Shown here: one piece after another, positions 8,517 to 20,745 of the stretch
Position numbering within the stretch: position 1 is the first letter of the stretch
Layout: each line of letters starts with the position of its first letter
Assembly: GCF_001513965.1 (NCBI RefSeq)
Contig: NZ_KQ948018.1
Location: 217,113-281,112 of the forward strand
Direction of reading: 5' to 3'
Length of the DNA stretch: 64,000 nt
Source: Streptomyces cellostaticus
GTDB taxonomy: Bacteria > Actinomycetota > Actinomycetes > Streptomycetales > Streptomycetaceae
Made by a program: the position numbers and the translations under genes
Notes under the pieces: model-generated
What the model saw: the letters and a program-made list of their open reading frames with translations, nothing else
Database searches by the model: none
Told to the model about the DNA's origin: nothing

Positions 8517-8550
8517 CGCCCCGTGCGCCTGCGCCGGGGCGTTTCGTTTT
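8517..8550 (+). terminator. attenuator-like terminator in rplJ leader
   Basis: A CGCCCCG/CGGGGCG stem is extended inside by GCGC/GCGC and followed directly by TTTCGTTTT. A U-rich tail is rare in this genome. It lies inside the untranslated leader, 59 bp before rplJ, so it would stop most transcripts before the gene unless the stem is prevented from forming. Confidence 0.65.
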
Positions 8551-8608
8551 CCCCAGTCCTCCTTCGGGTCCGCGCGGTCAGAATCACCCGGAAGGAGGCC
8601 GAGGCTCT

Positions 8609-9139
8609 ATGGCGAGGCCCGACAAGGCTGCCGCAGTGGCCGAGTTGACGGAGCAGTTCCGCAACTCCAACGCTGCCGTGCTGACCGAGTACCGCGGTCT
8701 CACCGTGGCGCAGCTCAAGACGCTGCGCCGGTCGCTCGGTGAGAACGCCCAGTACGCCGTGGTGAAGAACACGCTGACCAAGATTGCGGCCAACGAGGCC
8801 GGGATCACGACGCTGGACGACCTGTTCAACGGTCCGACGGCTGTCGCCTTCGTCACCGGTGACCCGGTGGAGTCGGCGAAGGGTCTCCGTGACTTCGCCA
8901 AGGACAACCCGAATCTCGTCATCAAGGGCGGTGTCCTTGACGGCAAGGCGCTGTCCGCCGACGAGATCAAGAAGCTTGCGGACCTCGAGTCCCGCGAGGT
9001 TCTGCTCTCCAAGCTGGCGGGTGCCTTCAAGGGCAAGCAGTCTCAGGCTGCTCAGCTCTTCCAGGCGCTCCCCTCGAAGCTCGTTCGCACCGTGGACGCT
9101 CTTCGTGCCAAGCGGGACGAGCAGGGCGGTGCCGAGTAA
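8609..9139 (+). CDS. rplJ: 50S ribosomal protein L10
   Basis: L10 anchors the L7/L12 dimers to the ribosome stalk and usually represses its own operon by binding the leader. The 176-residue protein begins [13 protein letters not shown]. It carries the conserved [17 protein letters not shown] and VVKNTL elements, and a C-terminal helix that binds L12. The ATG at 8609 is fixed by GGAAGGAGG. It is followed by rplL, 116 bp later. Confidence 0.96.
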   Translation: MARPDKAAAVAELTEQFRNSNAAVLTEYRGLTVAQLKTLRRSLGENAQYAVVKNTLTKIAANEAGITTLDDLFNGPTAVAFVTGDPVESAKGLRDFAKDNPNLVIKGGVLDGKALSADEIKKLADLESREVLLSKLAGAFKGKQSQAAQLFQALPSKLVRTVDALRAKRDEQGGAE

Positions 9140-9255
9140 CTCGGCTCGCTTTCTGACCTTGGCCGCCTAGGCGGCACGGGTCGCAGCGGGCCGACGTACG
9201 CCCGCCTCACCCAGTACATCCGGCACCTGCCGAATTAGTGGAAGGATCGCCCATC

Positions 9256-9639
9256 ATGGCGAAGCTCAGCCAGGAAGACCTGCTCGCGCAGTTCGAGGAG
9301 ATGACCCTCATCGAGCTCTCCGAGTTCGTGAAGGCCTTCGAGGAGAAGTTCGACGTCACCGCCGCCGCCGCGGTCGCCGTTGCCGGCCCCGCCGGCCCGG
9401 GCGTCGTTGCCGAGGCCGAGGAGGAGAAGGACGAGTTCGACGTCATCCTCACCGGCGCCGGCGACAAGAAGATCCAGGTCATCAAGGTCGTGCGCGAGCT
9501 CACCTCCCTGGGCCTCAAGGAGGCCAAGGACCTGGTCGACGGCACCCCGAAGCCGGTCCTCGAGAAGGTCAACAAGGAGGCCGCGGACAAGGCTGCCGAG
9601 TCCCTCAAGGCCGCCGGCGCCTCCGTCGAGGTCAAGTAA
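9256..9639 (+). CDS. rplL: 50S ribosomal protein L7/L12
   Basis: L12 forms the multi-copy stalk that recruits translational GTPases. The 127-residue acidic protein has the N-terminal dimerisation domain (about residues 1-35), an Ala/Gly/Pro-rich hinge, and the conserved C-terminal domain with [20 protein letters not shown] and a Lys-rich factor-binding helix. The start at 9256 follows GGAAGGATC. It is the last gene of the rplJL operon, since a strong terminator follows. Confidence 0.96.
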   Translation: MAKLSQEDLLAQFEEMTLIELSEFVKAFEEKFDVTAAAAVAVAGPAGPGVVAEAEEEKDEFDVILTGAGDKKIQVIKVVRELTSLGLKEAKDLVDGTPKPVLEKVNKEAADKAAESLKAAGASVEVK

Positions 9640-9710
9640 GACCTCTCGGAGTCTCCGCGACTCTCTCCGCGCGCTGAGTACGGCCTCCTAGGGCTGTAAC
9701 GCGAACGCAC

Positions 9711-9746
9711 CGAAGAGCGATCATCCATCCGGGTGGTCGCTCTTCG
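9711..9746 (+). terminator. terminator after rplL
   Basis: CGAAGAGCGA pairs with TCGCTCTTCG, and pairing continues inward with G-T pairs to give a 16-bp stem with a 4-nt loop. It separates rplJL from rpoBC, so rpoBC is transcribed from its own promoter. Confidence 0.85.
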
Positions 9747-9891
9747 GCGTATCCGGAGGTCCGACCTCGGTTACCTTGCACTCGCGGTGGCGGCGGGTAT
9801 GGTGATCTTCGTTGTGTCTCCGGACAGTCCCGTTTGGGCTGGGGGGCCTTGACGAACCGCACGCAGCGCGCAATTCTCAGGACGCGTCGTC

Positions 9892-9908
9892 ACAAGGATC
9901 CGAATCCG
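9892..9908. repeat. 17-bp repeat shared with secE upstream region (copy 2)
   Basis: This is an exact second copy of the 17-mer at 3987-4003. It lies 110 bp upstream of the rpoB promoter candidate. Confidence 0.5.
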
Positions 9909-10017
9909 AGGCATGGATCGACGGCGAAGAGGGCAGTATCAACGTGCGTTGAGGGCAGGCATGCCGAGGGCATTGACGAGGGCGTTGAGAACAACGAGGG
10001 TCCCGCAAAACCCGCAC

Positions 10018-10046
10018 TGGACATCAGTGTGCCAAGTGGCTACACT
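10018..10046 (+). promoter_or_regulatory. rpoB promoter
   Basis: TGGACA and TACACT are separated by exactly 17 bp, an excellent match to the housekeeping sigma (HrdB) consensus, the best in the window. It lies about 165 bp before the rpoB start codon and downstream of the rplL terminator. Confidence 0.7.
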
Positions 10047-10210
10047 GACCCTTTGCGCTGCCTGTTAGCTGTCCCCTGCCCGTCACCAGGGGTCTGCCCT
10101 CACTCGAGCACCGATGACCGTAGCCCCCCTGACCTGGGGTTTCCGTCTCTGTGCGTGGGAGAGGGGCCGGCACGCGCGTAGTGAGTCCGAGCCCTCGGAA
10201 GGACCCCCTC

Positions 10211-13200
10211 TTGGCCGCCTCGCGCAATGCCTCGACCGCGAATACGAACAACGGCGCCAGCACCGCCCCGCTGCGCATCTCCTTTGCAAAGATCAAGGAG
10301 CCTCTCGAGGTTCCGAACCTGCTCGCGCTGCAGACCGAGAGCTTCGACTGGCTGCTCGGCAACACCGCCTGGCAGAGTCGGGTCGAGGAGGCTCTTGAGA
10401 ACGGTCAGGACGTCCCCACCAAGTCCGGTCTGGAGGAGATCTTCGAGGAGATCTCCCCGATCGAGGACTTCTCCGGGTCGATGTCCCTGACGTTCCGGGA
10501 CCACCGCTTCGAGCCGCCCAAGAACTCCATCGACGAGTGCAAGGAGCGCGACTTCACGTACGCGGCCCCGCTCTTCGTCACCGCTGAGTTCACCAACAAC
10601 GAGACCGGCGAGATCAAGTCCCAGACCGTCTTCATGGGCGACTTCCCGCTCATGACGAACAAGGGCACTTTCGTCATCAACGGCACCGAGCGTGTCGTGG
10701 TGTCGCAGCTGGTCCGTTCCCCCGGTGTCTACTTCGACTCCAGCATCGACAAGACGTCCGACAAGGACATCTTCTCCGCCAAGATCATCCCGTCCCGGGG
10801 TGCCTGGCTGGAGATGGAGATCGACAAGCGCGACATGGTCGGTGTCCGTATCGACCGCAAGCGCAAGCAGTCGGTCACCGTGCTGCTCAAGGCGCTCGGC
10901 TGGACGACCGAGCAGATCCTCGAGGAGTTCGGCGACTACGAGTCGATGCGCGCCACCCTGGAGAAGGACCACACCCAGGGCCAGGACGACGCGCTGCTCG
11001 ACATCTACCGCAAGCTGCGTCCGGGCGAGCCCCCCACGCGTGAGGCCGCGCAGACGCTCCTTGAGAACCTGTACTTCAACCCGAAGCGCTACGACCTGGC
11101 GAAGGTCGGCCGCTACAAGGTGAACAAGAAGCTCGGCGCGGACGAGCCGCTGGACGCCGGCGTGCTCACCACCGACGACATCATCGCCACCATCAAGTAC
11201 CTGGTGCAGCTGCACGCCGGTGAGACCGAGACGGTCGCCGAGTCCGGTCGCTCGATCATGGTCGAGACCGACGACATCGACCACTTCGGCAACCGTCGTA
11301 TCCGCAACGTCGGCGAGCTGATCCAGAACCAGGTCCGTACGGGTCTCGCCCGTATGGAGCGCGTCGTGCGCGAGCGCATGACCACCCAGGACGTCGAGGC
11401 GATCACGCCGCAGACCCTGATCAACATCCGGCCGGTCGTCGCCTCCATCAAGGAGTTCTTCGGCACCAGCCAGCTGTCCCAGTTCATGGACCAGAACAAC
11501 CCGCTGTCGGGCCTGACGCACAAGCGTCGTCTCAACGCCCTCGGCCCGGGTGGTCTCTCCCGTGAGCGGGCCGGCTTCGAGGTCCGTGACGTGCACCCGT
11601 CGCACTACGGCCGCATGTGCCCGATCGAGACGCCGGAAGGCCCGAACATCGGTCTGATCGGCTCGCTGGCCTCCTACGGCCGGATCAACCCCTTCGGCTT
11701 CATCGAGACGCCGTACCGCAAGGTCGTCGACGGCCAGGTCACCGACGAGGTCGACTACCTGACGGCCGACGAGGAGGACCGCTTCGTCATCGCGCAGGCC
11801 AACGCGCCGCTGACGGACGAGTTCCGCTTCGCCGAGGCCCGCGTCCTGGTTCGCCGCCGTGGCGGCGAGGTCGACTACGTCCCCGGTGACGACGTCAACT
11901 ACATGGACGTCTCGCCGCGCCAGATGGTGTCGGTCGCGACCGCCATGATCCCGTTCCTCGAGCACGACGACGCCAACCGTGCCCTCATGGGCGCGAACAT
12001 GATGCGTCAGGCCGTGCCGCTGATTAAGTCCGAGGCGCCGCTCGTCGGCACCGGCATGGAGTACCGCTCCGCGGTCGACGCCGGCGACGTGGTCAAGGCC
12101 GAGAAGGCGGGTGTGGTCCAGGAGGTCTCCGCGGACTACGTCACCACCGCGAACGACGACGGCACGTACATCACGTACCGCCTGCACAAGTTCTCCCGGT
12201 CCAACCAGGGCACCTCGGTCAACCAGAAGGTCATCGTCAACGAGGGTGACCGCGTCATCGAGGGTCAGGTCCTCGCCGACGGTCCGGCCACCGAGAACGG
12301 TGAGATGGCCCTCGGCAAGAACCTGCTCGTGGCGTTCATGCCGTGGGAGGGTCACAACTACGAGGACGCGATCATCCTGTCGCAGCGCCTCGTGCAGGAC
12401 GACGTCCTCTCCTCGATCCACATCGAGGAGCACGAGGTCGACGCCCGTGACACCAAGCTCGGCCCCGAGGAGATCACCCGGGACATCCCGAACGTCTCCG
12501 AGGAGGTCCTCGCCGACCTCGACGAGCGCGGCATCATCCGCATCGGTGCCGAGGTCATCGCCGGCGACATCCTCGTCGGCAAGGTGACCCCGAAGGGTGA
12601 GACCGAGCTGACCCCCGAGGAGCGCCTGCTGCGCGCGATCTTCGGTGAGAAGGCCCGTGAGGTCCGTGACACCTCGCTGAAGGTGCCGCACGGCGAGACC
12701 GGCAAGGTCATCGGCGTGCGCGTCTTCGACCGCGAGGAGGGCGACGAGCTTCCCCCCGGTGTGAACCAGCTGGTGCGCGTGTACGTGGCGCAGAAGCGCA
12801 AGATCACCGACGGTGACAAGCTCGCCGGCCGTCACGGCAACAAGGGTGTCATCTCGAAGATCCTGCCCATCGAGGACATGCCGTTCCTCGAGGACGGAAC
12901 TCCGGTCGACATCATCCTCAACCCGCTCGGTGTCCCGTCCCGAATGAACCCGGGACAGGTCCTGGAGATCCACCTCGGCTGGCTCGCCAGCCGCGGCTGG
13001 GACGTCTCCGGCCTGGCCGACGAGTGGGCCCAGCGCCTGCAGAACATCGGCGCCGACCAGGTCGCCCCGCGCACCAACGTCGCCACCCCGGTCTTCGACG
13101 GTGCCCGCGAGGACGAGCTGGCGGGTCTGCTGCAGCACACCATCCCGAACCGTGACGGCGAGCGCATGGTGCAGCCGTCCGGCAAGGCGCGGCTGTTCGA

Positions 13201-13696
13201 CGGCCGCTCCGGTGAGCCGTTCCCGGACCCGATCTCGATCGGGTACATGTACATCCTGAAGCTGCACCACCTGGTCGACGACAAGCTGCACGCCCGCTCG
13301 ACCGGCCCGTACTCGATGATCACCCAGCAGCCGCTGGGTGGTAAGGCCCAGTTCGGTGGCCAGCGATTCGGTGAGATGGAGGTGTGGGCGCTGGAGGCTT
13401 ACGGCGCCGCGTACGCCCTCCAGGAGCTGCTGACCATCAAGTCCGACGACGTCACCGGCCGCGTGAAGGTCTACGAGGCCATCGTCAAGGGCGAGAACAT
13501 CCCCGAGCCCGGCATCCCCGAGTCCTTCAAGGTGCTCATCAAGGAGATGCAGTCGCTCTGCCTGAACGTGGAGGTGCTGTCCAGCGACGGTATGTCCATC
13601 GAGATGCGTGACACCGACGAGGATGTCTTCCGCGCTGCGGAGGAGCTCGGTATCGACCTGTCCCGGCGCGAGCCGAGCAGCGTCGAAGAGGTCTGA
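10211..13696 (+). CDS. rpoB: RNA polymerase beta subunit
   Basis: This is the beta subunit of the core enzyme, with the rifamycin pocket and half of the active-site cleft. The start is placed at the TTG at 10211 because GGAAGGA lies just upstream and it yields the 1161-residue streptomycete length beginning (M)AASRNAST. The rifamycin cluster is readable from [15 protein letters not shown] (about residue 418) through [13 protein letters not shown] (435-447). Residue 442, equivalent to E. coli Ser531, is Asn here. The C-terminal [21 protein letters not shown] block is intact. It is followed by rpoC after a hairpin. Confidence 0.97.
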   Translation: MAASRNASTANTNNGASTAPLRISFAKIKEPLEVPNLLALQTESFDWLLGNTAWQSRVEEALENGQDVPTKSGLEEIFEEISPIEDFSGSMSLTFRDHRFEPPKNSIDECKERDFTYAAPLFVTAEFTNNETGEIKSQTVFMGDFPLMTNKGTFVINGTERVVVSQLVRSPGVYFDSSIDKTSDKDIFSAKIIPSRGAWLEMEIDKRDMVGVRIDRKRKQSVTVLLKALGWTTEQILEEFGDYESMRATLEKDHTQGQDDALLDIYRKLRPGEPPTREAAQTLLENLYFNPKRYDLAKVGRYKVNKKLGADEPLDAGVLTTDDIIATIKYLVQLHAGETETVAESGRSIMVETDDIDHFGNRRIRNVGELIQNQVRTGLARMERVVRERMTTQDVEAITPQTLINIRPVVASIKEFFGTSQLSQFMDQNNPLSGLTHKRRLNALGPGGLSRERAGFEVRDVHPSHYGRMCPIETPEGPNIGLIGSLASYGRINPFGFIETPYRKVVDGQVTDEVDYLTADEEDRFVIAQANAPLTDEFRFAEARVLVRRRGGEVDYVPGDDVNYMDVSPRQMVSVATAMIPFLEHDDANRALMGANMMRQAVPLIKSEAPLVGTGMEYRSAVDAGDVVKAEKAGVVQEVSADYVTTANDDGTYITYRLHKFSRSNQGTSVNQKVIVNEGDRVIEGQVLADGPATENGEMALGKNLLVAFMPWEGHNYEDAIILSQRLVQDDVLSSIHIEEHEVDARDTKLGPEEITRDIPNVSEEVLADLDERGIIRIGAEVIAGDILVGKVTPKGETELTPEERLLRAIFGEKAREVRDTSLKVPHGETGKVIGVRVFDREEGDELPPGVNQLVRVYVAQKRKITDGDKLAGRHGNKGVISKILPIEDMPFLEDGTPVDIILNPLGVPSRMNPGQVLEIHLGWLASRGWDVSGLADEWAQRLQNIGADQVAPRTNVATPVFDGAREDELAGLLQHTIPNRDGERMVQPSGKARLFDGRSGEPFPDPISIGYMYILKLHHLVDDKLHARSTGPYSMITQQPLGGKAQFGGQRFGEMEVWALEAYGAAYALQELLTIKSDDVTGRVKVYEAIVKGENIPEPGIPESFKVLIKEMQSLCLNVEVLSSDGMSIEMRDTDEDVFRAAEELGIDLSRREPSSVEEV

Positions 13697-13705
13697 CGGG
13701 AGTCC

Positions 13706-13734
13706 GGCGGGGCCCTCACCCACAGGGCCCCGCC
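13706..13734 (+). terminator. hairpin between rpoB and rpoC
   Basis: A perfect 11-bp stem GGCGGGGCCCT/AGGGCCCCGCC has a 7-nt loop and starts 10 bp after the rpoB stop. No T-run follows. It could be a partial terminator or an RNA-processing or stability signal inside the rpoBC transcript. Confidence 0.55.
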
Positions 13735-13793
13735 GACCCCCAGGCCCCCGTTTCAGACCAAAGACTTTCGACCCTGAGAGGGATTGACGCATA

Positions 13794-17693
<3,900 letters not shown>

Positions 17694-17709
17694 GCGAGCT
17701 GTTTGAACT

Positions 17710-17743
17710 GAAGGGCGGTCACCCTGTGGGGTGACCGCCCTTC
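17710..17743 (+). terminator. terminator after rpoC
   Basis: A perfect 15-bp stem GAAGGGCGGTCACCC/GGGTGACCGCCCTTC with a 4-nt loop begins 16 bp after the rpoC stop. It is one of the strongest stems in the window. Confidence 0.9.
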
Positions 17744-17866
17744 GGCTTGTTCGGGTCTGGCGTTCGAGTGATCGCTCCGTGTCGGCGACGGCCGCCCGTG
17801 CCTTCCCGGCTGCCGGTGTGCGAGGTTGTGCCGGACCGGCCGAGCGGACGCGGAGGTGCCGACGTC

Positions 17867-18520
17867 ATGACTTCAGCGATGGCCCGGCGTCTCGCCGAGG
17901 CGGCGGCGCTGACCGCGCTGGCGGCGACGGCGGCGTGCGGGGGCGGCGACAACGACGGGCATCCGTCTCCCGAGCCCACCGAGACCGTGTCCACCGGATC
18001 GGAGGAGGACGGGACCGAGACGCCGACCCCGGACGAGTCCGGGACGACCTCGGACGGGGACGAGACGGACGGCCAGATCTTCCTGGGCAGTGACTCCGAG
18101 GAGCCCTCCGCGTCGGACATCGAGCTTCCGCCGACGCAGGTGGGCAAGCCGGTCCAGGGGGACGTGGACCTCCAGGTATCGAAGCAGGAGCGCACCACGC
18201 CCCTGCAGGACGTCAAGGGCACGATCGAGGGCGAAGAAGCCGAGATGATCGAGAAGTGTCTGGGCGAGGTCCCCCCGGAGGGCTGCAACCTGATCTTCCA
18301 GTACACGCCGACGCAACCGGGCCCGTACACCGGTGAGTTGACGCTCATGCTGGCCGACGGCTCCACCATCACCGCCGCCATCCACGGCGAAGCGACCGAG
18401 GGTCCGACGCCGGACACGGGCCCGACCACCCCGGAGTCCACGACCGACGAGCCGACGACCGACGAGCCCATCACCACCGAGCCGCCGACCTCGTCCGAAG
18501 ACGAAACGCCGGCGCCGTAG
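17867..18520 (+). CDS. secreted lipoprotein with Thr/Pro/Asp-rich tails
   Basis: The start at 17867 is set by GGAGGTG ten bases upstream and gives 217 residues. A short signal peptide ends in ATAAC followed by glycines, a plausible lipobox. Next come a disordered Glu/Thr/Pro/Asp linker (about residues 30-75), a compact domain of about 85 residues with a Cys pair (KCLGE and GCNLIF) and beta character, and a C-terminal tail of short TTDEP-type repeats. It may be a wall-spanning surface protein. I do not recognise the central domain. Confidence 0.8.
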   Translation: MTSAMARRLAEAAALTALAATAACGGGDNDGHPSPEPTETVSTGSEEDGTETPTPDESGTTSDGDETDGQIFLGSDSEEPSASDIELPPTQVGKPVQGDVDLQVSKQERTTPLQDVKGTIEGEEAEMIEKCLGEVPPEGCNLIFQYTPTQPGPYTGELTLMLADGSTITAAIHGEATEGPTPDTGPTTPESTTDEPTTDEPITTEPPTSSEDETPAP

Positions 18521-18536
18521 ACGTAGCACCGGCGTT

Positions 18537-19466
18537 TCAGCCAGGGCTGCGGATCTCCAGCCAGGCCGTGCGGTCGTCGGGCAGCACCACCACACGGCGG
18601 TCCTTCCAGCGCGAGGCGTAGGAGACCAGGTAGAAGCGGGTCGGTGACTTCGCGAGGAGGCGGAAGCCCAGGTACTCGTACCGGTACGGCCCGCTCGTGC
18701 TGCCGTGGTCGTTGAACTTGATGTTCTTGGCGTGGTGGGTGAGGGGCACCCGCGAATGGATCACCACGAACGGGCTGTCCTGGTATCCCCTCCTCGCGTC
18801 CAGCCTGGCATCGCTGCGACCGGCGACCACCGCGTACTGCGCCATGTCGAAGAACAGGCTCACCGTCAGCAATCCGATGAGCAGCGTGCCGACGGCCAGC
18901 CACACACGGTCACCGGCGGGGTCCTGCCGGACCGCGACCCCGGTGCTCCGGCTCAGCCGCAGATGGGCGGCGCAGACGGCCAGCGTGGACCCCACGGCCA
19001 CCACCAGGGCCGGCATGAAGATGCGCGGCCAGCCCGCCGGGAAAGGGAGCACCAGGTACGAGAACAAGCCCGGGAGGCCCACCAGCACCATGGCCACTCC
19101 GACGGCAAGCAGCACGGTGATCGCCGTGCGGCGGTGCACGTCATGCTCCGGCCCGGCCAGCGCCCGTCCCAGCCAGCCGAACACCAGGAACACGATCAGC
19201 CCGCCCGCCAGCAGGACACACAGGGGAAAGAAGATCGCGCTCGTGCTGCTGGCCACCACGTTCTGGACGGACATCCCGAGATCCTCGGGCACCACGCCGA
19301 GGGCGGAGTAGTAGGACCTGACGTACACGCTGCCGAAGTAGTAGAGCAGAGCGAAGGCGACGGTCCCCGGCGCCGCGAAGTACGCCACCTTCTCCCCGAA
19401 CGTCGACAGGGGGGAGCGCGGAGGCGGGGGCTCGGGGCCGGCCGGCGGTCCCTGTGGCGCGGGCAT
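18537..19466 (-). CDS. multi-pass membrane protein of unknown function
   Basis: This protein of about 309 residues starts at MPAPQGPPAG and has a Pro-rich cytoplasmic N-terminus. Five hydrophobic segments fit membrane helices: around FAAPGTVAFALLYYFG, AIFFPLCVLLAGGLIVFLVF, AITVLLAVGVAMVLVG, IFMPALVVAVGSTLAVCA and VWLAVGTLLIGLLTVSLFF. A soluble C-terminal domain of about 100 residues follows. A GTG start at 19538 would add 24 residues, but the ATG at 19466 has GAGGG upstream. It is convergent with the lipoprotein (16-bp gap). The family is not recognised. Confidence 0.75.
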   Translation of the reverse strand: MPAPQGPPAGPEPPPPRSPLSTFGEKVAYFAAPGTVAFALLYYFGSVYVRSYYSALGVVPEDLGMSVQNVVASSTSAIFFPLCVLLAGGLIVFLVFGWLGRALAGPEHDVHRRTAITVLLAVGVAMVLVGLPGLFSYLVLPFPAGWPRIFMPALVVAVGSTLAVCAAHLRLSRSTGVAVRQDPAGDRVWLAVGTLLIGLLTVSLFFDMAQYAVVAGRSDARLDARRGYQDSPFVVIHSRVPLTHHAKNIKFNDHGSTSGPYRYEYLGFRLLAKSPTRFYLVSYASRWKDRRVVVLPDDRTAWLEIRSPG

Positions 19467-19638
19467 GGCCCTCAGTCTGTTCGCGCGCTGCCGGACCCGC
19501 ACGCGGAGTCCCTCCGCTTGGCTGACCGCGCCCGGCACTCAGGGTGTCGTGAGAGGCACCGATCGCCGATTCGAAGATCATGTAGCGTACAGCGGCTTGA
19601 CATGGTTCGCAGGCCGAGGCCGTCGGGTTCCATTTGTT

Positions 19639-19667
19639 TTGACCACAGCGAATGAGCTAGGTACGCT
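19639..19667 (+). promoter_or_regulatory. candidate rpsL (str operon) promoter
   Basis: TTGACC and TACGCT are separated by 17 bp. The start would give an untranslated leader of roughly 190 nt that contains the conserved hairpin element. Confidence 0.6.
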
Positions 19668-19786
19668 CAGACCTTGTGCCTGGGGTGTGCCCTGGCTCCC
19701 GTGCGTGCCTTCGACCGCACGGCGAGTCGTCACCGGCCACCGTAATCTGCGCCCTTTTTCGCCTGGCGGCAAAGGTCCGCGGGATT

Positions 19787-19816
19787 CGACACACCCGACC
19801 GCGTGGGTCGGCGAAG
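19787..19816 (+). promoter_or_regulatory. 30-nt leader element (rpsL copy)
   Basis: This 30-nt element matches the one at 33722-33751 before rpsJ at 28 of 30 positions. It contains a CCGACC/GGTCGG hairpin (19795-19811) with a GCGTG loop and ends 45 nt before the rpsL start. Confidence 0.65.
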
Positions 19817-19861
19817 TTCCAGGTTAGCTTCACCATTCGGCACACAGAAACCGGAGAAGTA

Positions 19862-20233
19862 GTGCCTACGATCCAGCAGCTGGTCCGTAAGGGCCGGCAG
19901 GACAAGGTCGAGAAGAACAAGACGCCCGCACTCGAGGGTTCCCCTCAGCGTCGTGGCGTCTGCACGCGTGTGTTCACGACCACCCCGAAGAAGCCGAACT
20001 CGGCCCTGCGTAAGGTCGCGCGTGTGCGTCTGACCAGCGGGATCGAGGTCACCGCTTACATTCCGGGTGAGGGACACAACCTGCAGGAGCACTCCATCGT
20101 GCTCGTGCGCGGCGGCCGTGTGAAGGACCTGCCGGGTGTTCGCTACAAGATCATCCGTGGTTCGCTCGACACCCAGGGTGTCAAGAACCGCAAGCAGGCC
20201 CGCAGCCGCTACGGCGCCAAGAAGGAGAAGTAA
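19862..20233 (+). CDS. rpsL: 30S ribosomal protein S12
   Basis: S12 lies at the decoding centre and governs accuracy and streptomycin response. The 123-residue protein starts at the GTG at 19862 behind GGAGAAG. The [10 protein letters not shown] loop carries K43 and the GRVKDLPG loop carries K88, both the streptomycin-sensitive residues. It is the first gene of the str operon; rpsG starts 2 bp after its stop. Confidence 0.97.
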   Translation: MPTIQQLVRKGRQDKVEKNKTPALEGSPQRRGVCTRVFTTTPKKPNSALRKVARVRLTSGIEVTAYIPGEGHNLQEHSIVLVRGGRVKDLPGVRYKIIRGSLDTQGVKNRKQARSRYGAKKEK

Positions 20234-20235
20234 GA

Positions 20236-20706
20236 ATGCCTCGTAAGGGCCCCGCCCCGAAGCGCCCGGTCATCATCGACCCGGTCTACGGTTCTCCTCT
20301 GGTGACCTCCCTCATCAACAAGGTGCTGCTCAACGGCAAGCGCTCCACCGCCGAGCGCATCGTCTACGGCGCCATGGAGGGTCTGCGTGAGAAGACGGGC
20401 AACGACCCGATCATCACGCTGAAGCGCGCGCTGGAGAACATCAAGCCGACCCTCGAGGTCAAGTCCCGCCGTGTCGGTGGTGCGACGTACCAGGTTCCGA
20501 TCGAGGTCAAGCCCGGTCGTGCCAACACGCTCGCGCTGCGCTGGCTGGTCGGTTACTCCCGCGCCCGTCGCGAGAAGACCATGACCGAGCGTCTGCTCAA
20601 CGAGCTTCTCGACGCCTCCAACGGCCTTGGTGCCGCTGTGAAGAAGCGCGAGGACACCCACAAGATGGCCGAGTCCAACAAGGCCTTCGCGCACTACCGC
20701 TGGTAG
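20236..20706 (+). CDS. rpsG: 30S ribosomal protein S7
   Basis: S7 nucleates assembly of the 30S head and contacts the E-site tRNA. It has 156 residues, the standard length, with [11 protein letters not shown] at the N-terminus, the [16 protein letters not shown] element and the C-terminal NKAFAHYRW. It lies 2 bp downstream of rpsL with its Shine-Dalgarno inside the rpsL 3' end (AAGGAGAAG), so the two are translationally coupled. Confidence 0.97.
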   Translation: MPRKGPAPKRPVIIDPVYGSPLVTSLINKVLLNGKRSTAERIVYGAMEGLREKTGNDPIITLKRALENIKPTLEVKSRRVGGATYQVPIEVKPGRANTLALRWLVGYSRARREKTMTERLLNELLDASNGLGAAVKKREDTHKMAESNKAFAHYRW

Positions 20707-20745
20707 TCGCTACCCACATCGAGACCGAGAGAAGACTGAAGCCTT

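Larger units (their letters stand above)
8295..8608 (+). promoter_or_regulatory. rplJ leader region (L10-type leader)
   Basis: This 314-bp gap carries a 10-bp inverted repeat (8309-8318/8351-8360), a promoter candidate (8338-8367), roughly 150 nt of untranslated leader, an attenuator-like hairpin (8517-8550) and a strong Shine-Dalgarno (GGAAGGAGG). This is the layout of L10(L12)4-controlled leaders in other bacteria; the L10-binding element itself is inferred. Confidence 0.6.
9640..10210 (+). promoter_or_regulatory. rplL-rpoB intergenic region
   Basis: This 571-bp non-coding stretch holds the rplL terminator (9711-9746), the second copy of a 17-bp repeat (9892-9908), a good rpoB promoter (10018-10046) and a leader of about 160 nt. 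An open frame across it (9834-10181) has no Shine-Dalgarno and no recognisable sequence, so I do not call it. Confidence 0.75.
19467..19861 (+). promoter_or_regulatory. rpsL upstream region
   Basis: This 395-bp gap between divergent genes holds a promoter candidate (19639-19667) and the leader element shared with rpsJ (19787-19816). No small gene is evident in it. A TTGACA at 19597-19602 has no matching -10. Confidence 0.65.

Noticed and set aside
9834..10181. Possible 115-residue gene upstream of rpoB
   Set aside because: It spans the rpoB promoter, lacks a Shine-Dalgarno and shows no recognisable features.
18430..18520. Simple-repeat tail of the second lipoprotein as a repeat element
   Set aside because: The TTDEP-type repeats are coding, and proline/threonine tails are common in exported streptomycete proteins; they are described with the gene.
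19597..19602. TTGACA as the -35 of the rpsL promoter
   Set aside because: No acceptable -10 hexamer lies 16-19 bp downstream. The TTGACC/TACGCT pair at 19639-19667 fits better.
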